Of a stretch of 64,000 bases of DNA, positions 55,715-64,000 are shown piece by piece. This DNA is from Weissella diestrammenae (GTDB lineage: Bacteria > Bacillota > Bacilli > Lactobacillales > Lactobacillaceae). The position numbers were made by a program, and so were the translations under genes. The stretch is taken from contig NZ_CP060724.1 in assembly GCF_014397255.1 (NCBI RefSeq), positions 868,001 to 932,000 of the forward strand, given 5' to 3'. The notes beneath the pieces were generated by a model. The model was not told where the DNA came from. It searched no databases and worked only from the letters and a program-made list of their open reading frames with translations. Within the stretch, counting starts at the first letter, position 1, and every line of letters starts with the position of its first letter.

Positions 55715-56884
55715 ATGGGACAAGTTAAGGGCGTAAATCTTGGTGGTTGGTTAGTCTTAGAAAAGTGGATGGCACCGCAATTATTCGCGGGAACTGATGC
55801 TGAGGATGAATATTATTTGCCACAAGCACTTTCAAAAGATGTTTATGAAGCACGAATGATGATGCATCGTGCGAACTTTATTACTGAGGCGGACTTCTTG
55901 CGCATTGCATCATTAGGCATTAACACTGTTCGCTTGCCAGTGCCTTACTTTATTTTCGGGGATCGGCAACCATTCCTTGGTGGTATTGACACACTGGATA
56001 ATGCCTTTAATTGGGCAGAAAAGTATGGCTTACAAATTCTATTAGATTTGCATACAGCTCCAGGTAGTCAAAATGGCTTTGATAATGGTGGCCTAACAGG
56101 CGTTGTGACTTGGGCGCAACAACCTGAAGAGGTTGATTTTGAATTGTCTGTTTTGACCCGTTTGGCTGAACGCTATGGTCAACGACAAGGATTGTATGGG
56201 ATTGAAGCGCTAAATGAACCGGCAACCCAGCGTGCGTTTGATATGGTTTCAAATCGTTATCAAGCCAAAGAACCTGCAATGGCTGCAAACAATCAAGCGA
56301 TTTCATTTGAATTCTTATATGAATTCTATACGCGTGTCTATGCAGCGTTACGCCCCATTTTGGCGGATGATAAAATCATCATGTTCCATGATGGTTTTGA
56401 TTTGACGAAATGGGCGGACTTCTTCACTGCACACGAATTTAAAAATGTTGTGATGGATACACATCATTATTTGATGTTGGCTGAGTTAGCTATCGGTGGT
56501 AGTTCGTATGAAAACTATGAACAAGCAATGGCGGTCATCGGCGACAATATTGCAAAATTAGATGCAGTGGTTCCAGTTGTGGTTGGTGAATGGTCACTCT
56601 TTAATTCAATGGCTTTGGGTCAAGACTCACAAGGTGGTGTGAACCCAACGCAGGCTGAGTTTAAAGATGAAAAAGGTGATGATCGTGCTAGTGAAGCCGA
56701 TTTACGTCAAATTTATAATCGACTATGGGAATTACAAATAAAAACTTGGGGAAATGCCAGTGTTGGCTATTTCTACTGGAGTTATAAGATGAATATTGAC
56801 ACGGTGAATGACTCAGCCTGGTATGGTTGGGATTCATGGTCGTTAGATCGCGCAATGAATAAGCAATGGGCGACCACACTTTAA
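55715..56884 (+). CDS. GH5-like glycosidase (exo-beta-1,3-glucanase type)
   Basis: 389 residues. GVNLGGWLVLEKWM at the N-terminus is typical of the exo-1,3-glucanase branch; catalytic Glu in GIEALNEP (acid/base, about 169) and VVGEWSL (nucleophile, about 292). No signal peptide, so it acts on imported oligosaccharides. ATG 55715 after AGAGGG; ATG 55709 is too close. Last gene of the GH43 operon. Confidence 0.87.
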   Translation: MGQVKGVNLGGWLVLEKWMAPQLFAGTDAEDEYYLPQALSKDVYEARMMMHRANFITEADFLRIASLGINTVRLPVPYFIFGDRQPFLGGIDTLDNAFNWAEKYGLQILLDLHTAPGSQNGFDNGGLTGVVTWAQQPEEVDFELSVLTRLAERYGQRQGLYGIEALNEPATQRAFDMVSNRYQAKEPAMAANNQAISFEFLYEFYTRVYAALRPILADDKIIMFHDGFDLTKWADFFTAHEFKNVVMDTHHYLMLAELAIGGSSYENYEQAMAVIGDNIAKLDAVVPVVVGEWSLFNSMALGQDSQGGVNPTQAEFKDEKGDDRASEADLRQIYNRLWELQIKTWGNASVGYFYWSYKMNIDTVNDSAWYGWDSWSLDRAMNKQWATTL

Positions 56885-56943
56885 TGCGCATTAAGTTTGA
56901 ATGCTGATTAAGATAGTGTCAAAAGTGGATTCGAGAAAAAAGA

Positions 56944-56985
56944 CGAAATGATTTGTCATGTGACAAGCATTTGGCCTTTTTTTGT
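56944..56985 (+). terminator. Terminator after GH5 gene
   Basis: AAATGATTTGTC pairs imperfectly with GACAAGCATTT around ATGT, then GGCC and seven T. Confidence 0.75.
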
Positions 56986-57091
56986 ATCAAAATAGATGAG
57001 ATTGGTGCATTTTTTAATCATGAAAATGTCGAAAAATGACACGAATTATGCGGTATACTGGGGATAATTAAATGTTGAGAGGGGTAGTGAG

Positions 57092-58582
57092 ATGGTCGAG
57101 TCAAAGTTATTTGGGGTTATTTTAATCGGTGCCACATCGGTTGATTTACAGATTGTTAATCGTAAAAGTGGTAATAAAATCGAAAAAGTACACCATGATA
57201 CGATTTTGAATGATGAATTATACGATGTTGGCGTTGTGGCACAGGATCAAATCGAACGGGTCATTGTTCAACTACAGGGCTTTCAACAATTATTACGAGA
57301 TTATGCAGTGACAGATATTCGAATATGGGGCGCCTATTCTTTGGCGAGTGCATCCAATGCGGTCTATGTTGTGGCACAGATTAAGCAAGCGACCGGCTTA
57401 AAGATTGAATGGTTAAGTGCCAGTCAAGAAGCATATTATGGACAGTTATCAATGCGCTATGGTGAATCTGACTTAGATTTATCAGTGAATAACCGATTAT
57501 TTTTGGTGTCGTTGAGCTCTGGCCGTTTGTCTTTAGGCTATTATGAGACTGGCGATCTGAAATGGACCCGTAGTATTAATCTTGGTCCCATGCGTCTAGC
57601 CAGTGATTTAGACACATTAGTTGATGAATTTATTGATATTCAAGGGCTAACGCGTGAATTTATTCATAGTAAATTAGCAGACTACACGACGCTGTTACCA
57701 ACATTTCCACCAGCTAATTTATTAGTCGTGAGCGGGTCACTGGCATTAGGGCAATTATTGAAAACGCCCATTGTATCACGCGATGAATTTTTTAAAACCA
57801 ATGCACATCTTTTGCGCGCGCCAATTCAAAAATGGTCAGAAAAATTAAATGTCACAGCTAACCAGTTACCAGCTGTGATGCCAGAATTATTACTTTTGGA
57901 GGAATTGGTTGCTATTACTCAGGTCGATCAAGTCGGGGTCAGTGAACAACATATGCTACCAGGATTAGTGATGGACGCATTGGGGCAACTTCCCGGAGAT
58001 GAGATTTTAGCACAAGCGCAAGAATTAAGTCAGCGATTTGGTGTTGAGCCAAAACATCAACAGGCGGTACGTCACTTTTCAGAGCAATTGTTTGACCGCT
58101 TAAAAAAGGTGCATGGTCTTGGTAAACGTGAGCGTATATTATTGCAAGTGGCAGCATTAGTGCATGATGTCGGGTCATATCTCAATACTTATCATCACTA
58201 TGAATATTCTGAAACCGTCATTTTGGCGGCCGAAATGGAAGGCTTAACGCCGGTTGAAAATCGAATGGTAGCCATGATTTCAAGATATCATTCACATGCT
58301 GTACCAGGAGATGGGTTGCAAACCGTCAAGCAATTGACCGAAAGTGAATGGATTGTGGTGGTTAAATTAACAGCAATTTTACGACTAGCTGATGCTTTGG
58401 ATGATAGTCGCTTGCAAAAAATTGAAAAAATAGCGGTATCGACAAAAGCCTATCAAATTGTCGTCACTGGTTACAGTTTGGATAAGCTTTATTTAGAGCA
58501 ATCAACTTTTGAGGCAAAGGCCAATTTATTTGAGGACGTTTTTGGTCGGCTCATTATTTTAAAACGAAAGGGGCATAACTAA
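57092..58582 (+). CDS. Ppx/GppA-like protein with C-terminal HD domain
   Basis: 496 residues. The N-terminal ~300 residues follow the Ppx/GppA ASKHA fold, but the active-site loops are changed: ILIGATSVDLQI in place of DxGSNS, and SLSSGRLSLGYY in place of the D-x-GGGS segment. The C-terminal ~170 residues are an HD phosphohydrolase (VAALVHDVGSYLNTYHHYEYS, with SRYHSHA). It may be a regulator or a ligand-binding relative and not an exopolyphosphatase. Stop overlaps the ppk start. Confidence 0.85.
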   Translation: MVESKLFGVILIGATSVDLQIVNRKSGNKIEKVHHDTILNDELYDVGVVAQDQIERVIVQLQGFQQLLRDYAVTDIRIWGAYSLASASNAVYVVAQIKQATGLKIEWLSASQEAYYGQLSMRYGESDLDLSVNNRLFLVSLSSGRLSLGYYETGDLKWTRSINLGPMRLASDLDTLVDEFIDIQGLTREFIHSKLADYTTLLPTFPPANLLVVSGSLALGQLLKTPIVSRDEFFKTNAHLLRAPIQKWSEKLNVTANQLPAVMPELLLLEELVAITQVDQVGVSEQHMLPGLVMDALGQLPGDEILAQAQELSQRFGVEPKHQQAVRHFSEQLFDRLKKVHGLGKRERILLQVAALVHDVGSYLNTYHHYEYSETVILAAEMEGLTPVENRMVAMISRYHSHAVPGDGLQTVKQLTESEWIVVVKLTAILRLADALDDSRLQKIEKIAVSTKAYQIVVTGYSLDKLYLEQSTFEAKANLFEDVFGRLIILKRKGHN

Positions 58583-60693
58583 TGGTAGTGCAGCAAGGAG
58601 AACCTTATATTAACCGTGAAGTGAGCTGGTTGGCATTCAATGGACGGGTGTTAGATGAAGCTAGAGATAAGACGAATCCGTTGTATGAACGTGCAAAATT
58701 TTTAGGCATCACACAATCAAATATGGATGAGTGGTTCCAAGTTCGTGTAGCATCATTATTTCAACTTCGGCATGTCAAAGATAAAGTTGATGCGACTGGA
58801 ATGACGCCGCATGAACAGTTGAAGTTGGTTTCAAAACTCGCTGGTGAACAAATTAATGAACAATACCATGTGTTAAATCGGTTAATTATGCCAGCCCTAA
58901 AAAAGGATGGCTTACAACTGGTCTTAGCCAATGAATTAACAGTAGCGCAACGACAAGAATTATTACATTATTTCCAAACGTCAGTCTTGCCGATTTTAAC
59001 GCCCATGGCTGATGATCAAACGCGGCCGTTCCCATTTTTAGCGACGGATACCCTTAATTTAGCGGTTAAATTACGCCGAAAGGGGCAAGAGCGTTTTGCG
59101 ATTGTGCAAGTGCCACTCATTTTAAATCGGGTGATTCCGATTCCTGAAAGCACGAACCAGTATATTTTATTGGAAGAGTTAATTAAAGCGTTTATTGAAG
59201 CGCTATTTGTTGGTTATTCAGTTGAGGCCGTCTATCACTTCCATATTCTACGCGACATGGAGTTAGATATTGCAGATGATGAGGGACCAAATCTACTGGC
59301 TGAAGTACAACAAAAATTATTCGAGCGGGAACGTGGGGCAGTCATTCGCCTAGTCCATGAAAAGGGCATGACTAAGAAAATATTAACGCGATTAATTAAG
59401 GCGTTGCATGTTCACGAAGAACGTGTTTACAGTGTTTCTGGTCCGGTTGACTTAGGTTACTTAAGTGAGTTAGTTAAATACGGTCAAAATGATGCCGAAC
59501 GTTTTACACCTTTTAAGGGCTTTTTAGATGAACGATTAGCGGATGAGCGTATCTTTGAAGCAATTGATGCTGGTGATATTTTACTGCATCATCCTTATGA
59601 TAGCTTTACACCGGTTGTGAATTTAATTCATCAAGCAGCCAAGGATCCAGATGTTCTAGCAATTAAAATGACGCTTTATCGGGTTTCAGGAAATTCACCG
59701 ATTATCGCGGCATTGAGTGATGCGGCTCGTGCTGGGAAACAAGTGACAACGCTAGTCGAAGTGAAAGCGCGTTTTGATGAAGAAAATAATGTGCACTGGG
59801 CACAAGAATTGGAACGACAAGGCGTCCACGTCATTTATGGCTTGAAGGGGTTAAAGACCCACGCAAAGATTGCATTAGTTGTGCGTCGCGAAGGTGACGA
59901 TATTAAACGTTATGTGCATATGGGTACTGGTAATTATAATGATGTGACCGCCCATTTTTATACAGATATGGGCTTGCTGACGACTAATGCAGAAATTGGT
60001 CTTGATGTCGCGGCAGTTTTTAATGTTTTAACGGGTTATTCTGATCCAGATTACTTTAATCATGTGTATATGTCGCCAGATGGCATTCGTGATGCATTGG
60101 TCGATCAATTACAAGCTGTTAAAAAAGCGCATCAAAATGGGCAATCAGTTAAAGTGCGTTTAAAGACAAATTCGCTTTCTGATTTAAAGATGATCGATGA
60201 AATTGTAGCCACGAGCCAATCAGGCGTACCGGTTGAGATGATTGTTCGGGGTATATCGATGGTGGAACCCGGTGTTGCTGGTAAAACAGAGAATTTAGCG
60301 ATTCATTCTATCGTTGGTCGATTATTAGAGCACAGCCGAATTTACATTTTTGAGATTGCTGGGCAACAACAAGTTTTCTTGTCATCGGCAGACTTAATGT
60401 CACGGAATTTAGATCGCCGGATTGAACTCATGTTTCCAATTCTAGATGAAGCATTAGCTGCACAGGTTGTGGCTGACTTTGATTTAATGTGGTCAGATAA
60501 TGTTAAAACGCGGGTCTTACAAGTTGATGGGACATGGAAGAAAGTGAATCGTCGGAATGTCGCAGCAATTGATGCACAAGAGCAACTCATTCAGCAATCA
60601 CTTGAACGACAAAAAAATCAAAAACGGGCTTATGTTGATCAATTAAATAATCAGACACAATTTCAACCAATGAATAACCCCTTTCAAAAATAA
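58582..60693 (+). CDS. ppk: Polyphosphate kinase 1
   Basis: Makes polyphosphate from ATP. 703 residues, four-domain PPK1: N-terminal INREVSWLAFNGRVLDEA, ALPHA-DISK-like middle, catalytic His in KTHAKIALVVRRE, HMGTGNYND, and LYRVSGNSPI. The start codon shares its A with the upstream stop region, so expression is coupled to the Ppx-HD gene. Confidence 0.96.
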   Translation: MVVQQGEPYINREVSWLAFNGRVLDEARDKTNPLYERAKFLGITQSNMDEWFQVRVASLFQLRHVKDKVDATGMTPHEQLKLVSKLAGEQINEQYHVLNRLIMPALKKDGLQLVLANELTVAQRQELLHYFQTSVLPILTPMADDQTRPFPFLATDTLNLAVKLRRKGQERFAIVQVPLILNRVIPIPESTNQYILLEELIKAFIEALFVGYSVEAVYHFHILRDMELDIADDEGPNLLAEVQQKLFERERGAVIRLVHEKGMTKKILTRLIKALHVHEERVYSVSGPVDLGYLSELVKYGQNDAERFTPFKGFLDERLADERIFEAIDAGDILLHHPYDSFTPVVNLIHQAAKDPDVLAIKMTLYRVSGNSPIIAALSDAARAGKQVTTLVEVKARFDEENNVHWAQELERQGVHVIYGLKGLKTHAKIALVVRREGDDIKRYVHMGTGNYNDVTAHFYTDMGLLTTNAEIGLDVAAVFNVLTGYSDPDYFNHVYMSPDGIRDALVDQLQAVKKAHQNGQSVKVRLKTNSLSDLKMIDEIVATSQSGVPVEMIVRGISMVEPGVAGKTENLAIHSIVGRLLEHSRIYIFEIAGQQQVFLSSADLMSRNLDRRIELMFPILDEALAAQVVADFDLMWSDNVKTRVLQVDGTWKKVNRRNVAAIDAQEQLIQQSLERQKNQKRAYVDQLNNQTQFQPMNNPFQK

Positions 60694-60829
60694 GATAGAT
60701 TATTGTTAAATTGATGATAAAAGATGCAATCATGTATGATAAACGATAAAATAGAATAGAAATCACGATGTGATCGGACATTAATTAGTAAATCAGATAT
60801 GAGTATCAGGCAGAATGAGGGGCATTGAA

Positions 60830-61438
60830 ATGAAGACGCGTAGCTCAAGATATGAAAAAAGTGAATCAACTTATTCAACTGAAAAAGTCGTGGCGTTGGC
60901 TGAAAAACTTGGATTTTCATATCCACTTTGGCGTTCAGTGTTTTTTGGGCAAAAGCTAGAACTGCGAAAGGTAGCAGATCCAACGGTTCTTGACCACGAA
61001 GAAAAAATATTAGATATGGCACCGGTACGATTTAATGGGGCTAAAGCATTATTAGTCGTTACAGACGTCGCAGTGCATATTTTGAATTATGGTTTGTTTG
61101 GCAAAGTTGGTGCCAATAATGAAACGGTCTATTGGTCACGAATTATTGGTTCTAATCCAACGCATCACCTGATTAGAGGTGAAATTGAATTAAATACTGG
61201 TACGGCTAATGAAAATGATTACCATCTCACACATGTGTGGCATGGAGATCTCGATCGCGTGACACAAACGATTCACCATCAATTGCAACTCGTGAATCAA
61301 ACCAATCATAAAGCAGCGGCACAGAGTGAGACAGCCATTTCATTGGCCGAACAATTGGCTCAAATCAACGCAGCAGTGGCAAATGGTACGATTACGAGTG
61401 AAGATGCTGCACGTGCAAAAGATAAATTACTTTCGTGA
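60830..61438 (+). CDS. PH-like domain protein with SHOCT-type C-terminus
   Basis: About 202 residues, between ppk and ppx. The centre (ALLVVTDVAVHILNYGLFGKVGANNETVYWSRI) resembles bacterial PH (YokE/bPH) domains, and the C-terminal SLAEQLAQINAAVANGTITSEDAARAKDKLL resembles the SHOCT tail. Role unknown; the place in a polyphosphate locus suggests a link. ATG 60830 after GAGGGG; ATG 60815 overlaps that site. Confidence 0.65.
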   Translation: MKTRSSRYEKSESTYSTEKVVALAEKLGFSYPLWRSVFFGQKLELRKVADPTVLDHEEKILDMAPVRFNGAKALLVVTDVAVHILNYGLFGKVGANNETVYWSRIIGSNPTHHLIRGEIELNTGTANENDYHLTHVWHGDLDRVTQTIHHQLQLVNQTNHKAAAQSETAISLAEQLAQINAAVANGTITSEDAARAKDKLLS

Positions 61439-61490
61439 TGATAGTGATGTCATCATGAAATTAGTCTGGTTTAGAAAGAGGGCTAAGTCA

Positions 61491-62468
61491 ATGGCAGTAA
61501 TAACAGTGATAGATTTGGGTTCAAATTCAACTCGAATGACGATTAGTCGCGTTCATCATGATGGGTCGTATGAGGCTCTCTATCGTGATCAATCGATGGT
61601 GCGTTTGTCTGAAGGCATGGGTATCGATAAGACCTTGCAGAAGCCGGCTATGGCGCGCACAATTAAAATCATGCAAACGTTTATGGCGGCGGCCAAAAAA
61701 TATCAAACGGATCAATTAATTGCGGTGGCAACAGCAGCCGTCCGACAGGCACAGAATGCGGATGCTTTCAGTAAGCTCCTTAAAAAAGAAACGGGGATAA
61801 CTTTACGGATTCTTTCAGGCGATGAAGAAGCGTATTATGATTATCTAGCGGTAATTAATACTCTGCCAACCGAGGATTTTGTGATTATGGATACTGGTGG
61901 TGGTTCAGTTGAGTTGGTTCAGGTACAAGGACGAAAAGCGATGCAAATGCTATCCGTTCCGATTGGGGCGGTTAATCTTTCTGAGACCTTTTTTAAAGGG
62001 CAAACCGTATCAGCAACTGAATTATTTCGTGCGACAATCAGCGTTGAAAAACGATTTGATAATATTGCCTGGTTACAGAATGTTAAAAACCTGCCCATTG
62101 TCGCGTTGGGTGGTTCAAATCGAACGTTTGCTAAAATTGCTCGCCGTCAACGGCAAGAAACGGACTTACCAGTGCATGGGTACCGGTTAAGTGCTGAAGA
62201 TTGTTATACTATTTTTGCTGATGTTATCTCTAAAAACGTTAGTTCGCGTGGCAAAATACCTGGTCTTGCTAAAGAACGTGCTGATATTATTGTGGGGGGA
62301 ATGTTGCCACTCATTACAGGTCTTCGAACGATTGATGCACCACATGTTGTTTTCTCTCAGGCATCGCTGCGAGAAGGAATTGTTTTTGAATATATTATGC
62401 AAAAGACTGGGCAAAAAATTATTGCACCAATGCCAGGTGCAATGACACAAGATGATGATGAAAACTAG
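61491..62468 (+). CDS. ppx: Exopolyphosphatase
   Basis: 325 residues, the canonical Ppx/GppA: VIDLGSNSTRMTIS, ATAAVRQA, and MDTGGGSVELVQV intact. Contrast with the degenerate version at 57092. AGAGGG is 8 nt before ATG 61491; the upstream ATG 61326 and 61455 have no ribosome site and overlap the previous gene or read atypically. Confidence 0.93.
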   Translation: MAVITVIDLGSNSTRMTISRVHHDGSYEALYRDQSMVRLSEGMGIDKTLQKPAMARTIKIMQTFMAAAKKYQTDQLIAVATAAVRQAQNADAFSKLLKKETGITLRILSGDEEAYYDYLAVINTLPTEDFVIMDTGGGSVELVQVQGRKAMQMLSVPIGAVNLSETFFKGQTVSATELFRATISVEKRFDNIAWLQNVKNLPIVALGGSNRTFAKIARRQRQETDLPVHGYRLSAEDCYTIFADVISKNVSSRGKIPGLAKERADIIVGGMLPLITGLRTIDAPHVVFSQASLREGIVFEYIMQKTGQKIIAPMPGAMTQDDDEN

Positions 62469-62509
62469 ACCTAGATGGGTTAAGAAATAAAGAGATGAGT
62501 AGGAATTAA

Positions 62510-63013
62510 ATGCGATTAACGACGAAAAAAATTACCTTAATGGCTATGTTGACAGCTTTATTGGTGACAATGCAATATGTATTAGCACCATTTCCAAATA
62601 TTAAGCCATTAACGGCAATTTTGATGCTCTTAGTGTTGTTCTTGGGACGAACTGAGGCGGTGGTTGTTAGTATACTTACGATATTGTTAAATGGCTTATT
62701 AAATGGGTTTGGCATCTGGATTTTAGGTCAGATTATAGGCTATGTGGTGATCCTTTATTTATTTTCTTGGCTAAGCCGTTTATCGCAGTCAACTCTTATT
62801 CAAAGTATTTTTGTAACGCTGCTTCCTTTTTTGTATGGGTTGATTAATACAATCTTCATGCTGGGCTTGTTTGGGCACCAAACATTTATCGCTTTGTGGT
62901 TAGCCGGTTTACCGTTTGATGGGGTACATGCGCTATCAACACTATGTTTTTTCATTCTTTTGAAACCAATTTTTCAAAAGCTCCCCTTTTTTCAGGGTAA
63001 TTCGATACAATAG
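62510..63013 (+). CDS. ECF transporter S-component-like membrane protein
   Basis: 167 residues with five or six spans. MRLTTKKITLMAMLTALLVTMQYVL is the usual S-component opening, with LFLGRTEAVVVSI and LLNGFGIW later. It would bind a vitamin or related ligand and use the shared EcfA1A2T of this window. Substrate unknown. No cofactor gene is adjacent. Confidence 0.75.
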   Translation: MRLTTKKITLMAMLTALLVTMQYVLAPFPNIKPLTAILMLLVLFLGRTEAVVVSILTILLNGLLNGFGIWILGQIIGYVVILYLFSWLSRLSQSTLIQSIFVTLLPFLYGLINTIFMLGLFGHQTFIALWLAGLPFDGVHALSTLCFFILLKPIFQKLPFFQGNSIQ

Positions 63014-63094
63014 AAGAAGTGAATAATCTCAATTAGAAAATGAAATGATAAAATCGATTAGATAATTAATGAACGAATGAAGCGAGGAACAGCA

Positions 63095-63481
63095 ATGGCG
63101 AATAAAGAAGATAAGGTCGATGCAAAACAATTTTTAGCAATGCTTTTGCAATATAGTCGTGATGAGCATTTTAATCATATTAACTTTAGTGTGCGCTTGA
63201 ATCGTAATCCCGCTTATACGCGTCAGGTGCTCAATGTGAATTTAAAACGCGTATCAAAAAAATATGGTAACGATGAGCGTGTTTATACAAGTATGACGGC
63301 TGAGGTAGGTAGTCAAATTCTATCCCTCTTGAATCAATTAAAAGAAGAGATGTATGGTAGTGGTGCGGATAAAATTATTTGGCAAACCGCGTTGTTAAAT
63401 CGAACAGATCAAGAATTTGGGTATCGTCAGATTCGAGAACGAGATCAGTATAATAATTTGGAATTTGAGCTATTACTATAA
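63095..63481 (+). CDS. Conserved hypothetical protein
   Basis: 128 residues, soluble, basic in the middle (NLKRVSKKYGN), with LSLLNQLKEEM. I do not recognise the family. ATG 63095 (MANKEDKVDAK) has GCGAGGA before it; ATG 63077 adds six residues. Precedes a small membrane protein. Confidence 0.6.
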   Translation: MANKEDKVDAKQFLAMLLQYSRDEHFNHINFSVRLNRNPAYTRQVLNVNLKRVSKKYGNDERVYTSMTAEVGSQILSLLNQLKEEMYGSGADKIIWQTALLNRTDQEFGYRQIRERDQYNNLEFELLL

Positions 63482-63506
63482 AGAATGGCGATAGTAGGAA
63501 GAGGTA

Positions 63507-63848
63507 ATGAAGTACATGCAAACTCGGCATAAAAAAACCAAACGTCGTCTGGTGTTTGAAAATATTGCGTCAGTTGTGTTAATGATCATTACTGTTTTCT
63601 TTGCTGCCAGCGCTTTAACGGCACTTATTATTAGCATCGAACAAGTGACGGTGTTTGTGATGAAAGGGCGTTGGATTAATACGTATACTAATGTTTATGG
63701 CAACGCATGGGGCGTGGTCTTGTGGCATTTTCTAATGATTTTTTTAATCATTTCTTATTGGTCGCTGCTTGAAGTCTTTCATCCATTAGTTGAGCCGGGT
63801 TCATACCCAATCAATCAATATTTAAATGAACAAAATGAAGACCAATGA
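63507..63848 (+). CDS. Small membrane protein, unknown function
   Basis: 113 residues with two clear hydrophobic spans (about 20-45 and 66-87) and a basic N-terminus (RHKKTKRR). Resembles small two-span proteins of lactic acid bacteria. GGAAGAGG before the ATG. Family not recognised. Confidence 0.55.
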   Translation: MKYMQTRHKKTKRRLVFENIASVVLMIITVFFAASALTALIISIEQVTVFVMKGRWINTYTNVYGNAWGVVLWHFLMIFLIISYWSLLEVFHPLVEPGSYPINQYLNEQNEDQ

Positions 63849-63972
63849 TGTGTTGTCAAACAATCGTTGGTTTTTATTTTTTGATTCTTAAGACGGAATA
63901 TTAGGTTTTATTTAATTTTTGACATAATTTGTTATACTTAGTGTATGAATAAAAATGAAAAGAGGGACGATG

Positions 63973-64000
63973 ATGGCAAGTGAATGGATTACAATTCATG
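63973..64000 (+). CDS. Start of a gene cut by the window end, possibly uvrA
   Basis: ATG 63973 after AGAGGG; the nine visible codons read MASEWITIH. The spacing and the I-x-I-H residues match the opening of UvrA, where a G-A-R segment follows, but so little is visible that this is only a guess. An ATG at 63970 is the alternative start. Confidence 0.4.

Noticed and set aside
63918-63950. Promoter for the last partial gene (TTGACA near 63918 and TATACT near 63933)
   Set aside because: The two boxes are only about 8 nt apart and cannot work together.
1-64000. CRISPR arrays, insertion sequences, rRNA genes
   Set aside because: No regularly spaced repeats, transposase proteins, or rRNA-like sequence were seen in the window.

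Overview
The window reads as chromosome of a low-GC, Gram-positive, heterofermentative lactic acid bacterium. The Weissella/Leuconostoc branch fits best, but this is inferred from gene content and protein style (bifunctional AdhE, type II NADH dehydrogenase, LAB-type MutY without its iron-sulfur cysteines, MurNAc recycling, ECF vitamin transporter) and not from a species marker. Most of the sequence is ordinary core genome, with a few accessory or damaged segments.

Layout. 0-5 kb: 3' part of adhE, a DUF1801 protein, ndh, and a TrmH-like methyltransferase on the minus strand. 5-8.5 kb: ecfA1-ecfA2-ecfT-truA. 8.5-14.6 kb: SRP RNA followed by dnaX-recR-yaaL-tmk-darA-holB-rsmI. 14.6-20.3 kb: acyl-ACP thioesterase, galE, small proteins, an aldo/keto reductase and lactate permease. 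20.5-26.1 kb: a frameshifted secreted papain-like protease and two tandem wall-polymer-type glycosyltransferases. 26.2-27.2 kb: a tRNA cluster (Cys on minus; Val, Asp, Phe, Trp, His, Leu on plus) with a 106-bp tandem duplication that created a chimeric Trp/Phe pseudo-tRNA. 27.4-33.4 kb: a dead DUF805 gene, PAP2 phosphatase, mutY, a YjeM-type permease and a cystathionine synthase/lyase. 33.6-39.2 kb: MurNAc recycling operon (mupG, frameshifted; murQ; murP; murR) plus a LiaF-like membrane protein. 39.3-40.3 kb: rplM-rpsI. 40.3-45.2 kb: an AT-rich two-gene island directly after rpsI. 45.3-46.9 kb: EcsC-like and SDR proteins. 47-56.9 kb: a catabolite-controlled xyloside/beta-glucoside locus (two transporters, GH31, GH43, GH5, two AraC regulators, cre sites). 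57-62.5 kb: a polyphosphate locus (Ppx-HD, ppk, PH-like protein, ppx). 62.5-64 kb: an ECF S-component, two small unknowns, and the first codons of what may be uvrA.

The best candidate for an undescribed system is the island at 40.35-45.17 kb. It encodes a complete sigma-70 (regions 2-4) with an unusual N-terminal extension containing what looks like a Dam-replacing/DpnI-C type winged helix, followed 10 nt later by an 1102-residue RecQ-like helicase. The sigma gene is split by a -1 frameshift exactly at a textbook A_AAA_AAG slippery heptamer, with a purine-rich SD-like stretch 11 nt upstream and the zero-frame stop two codons downstream. The leader carries a perfect 12-bp inverted repeat. This could be programmed frameshifting controlling a sigma/helicase (perhaps defence) module, or a simple one-base loss from a run of seven A. 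Two other genes in the window (the papain-like protease and mupG) also carry single-base homopolymer indels, so raw-read errors must be excluded first.
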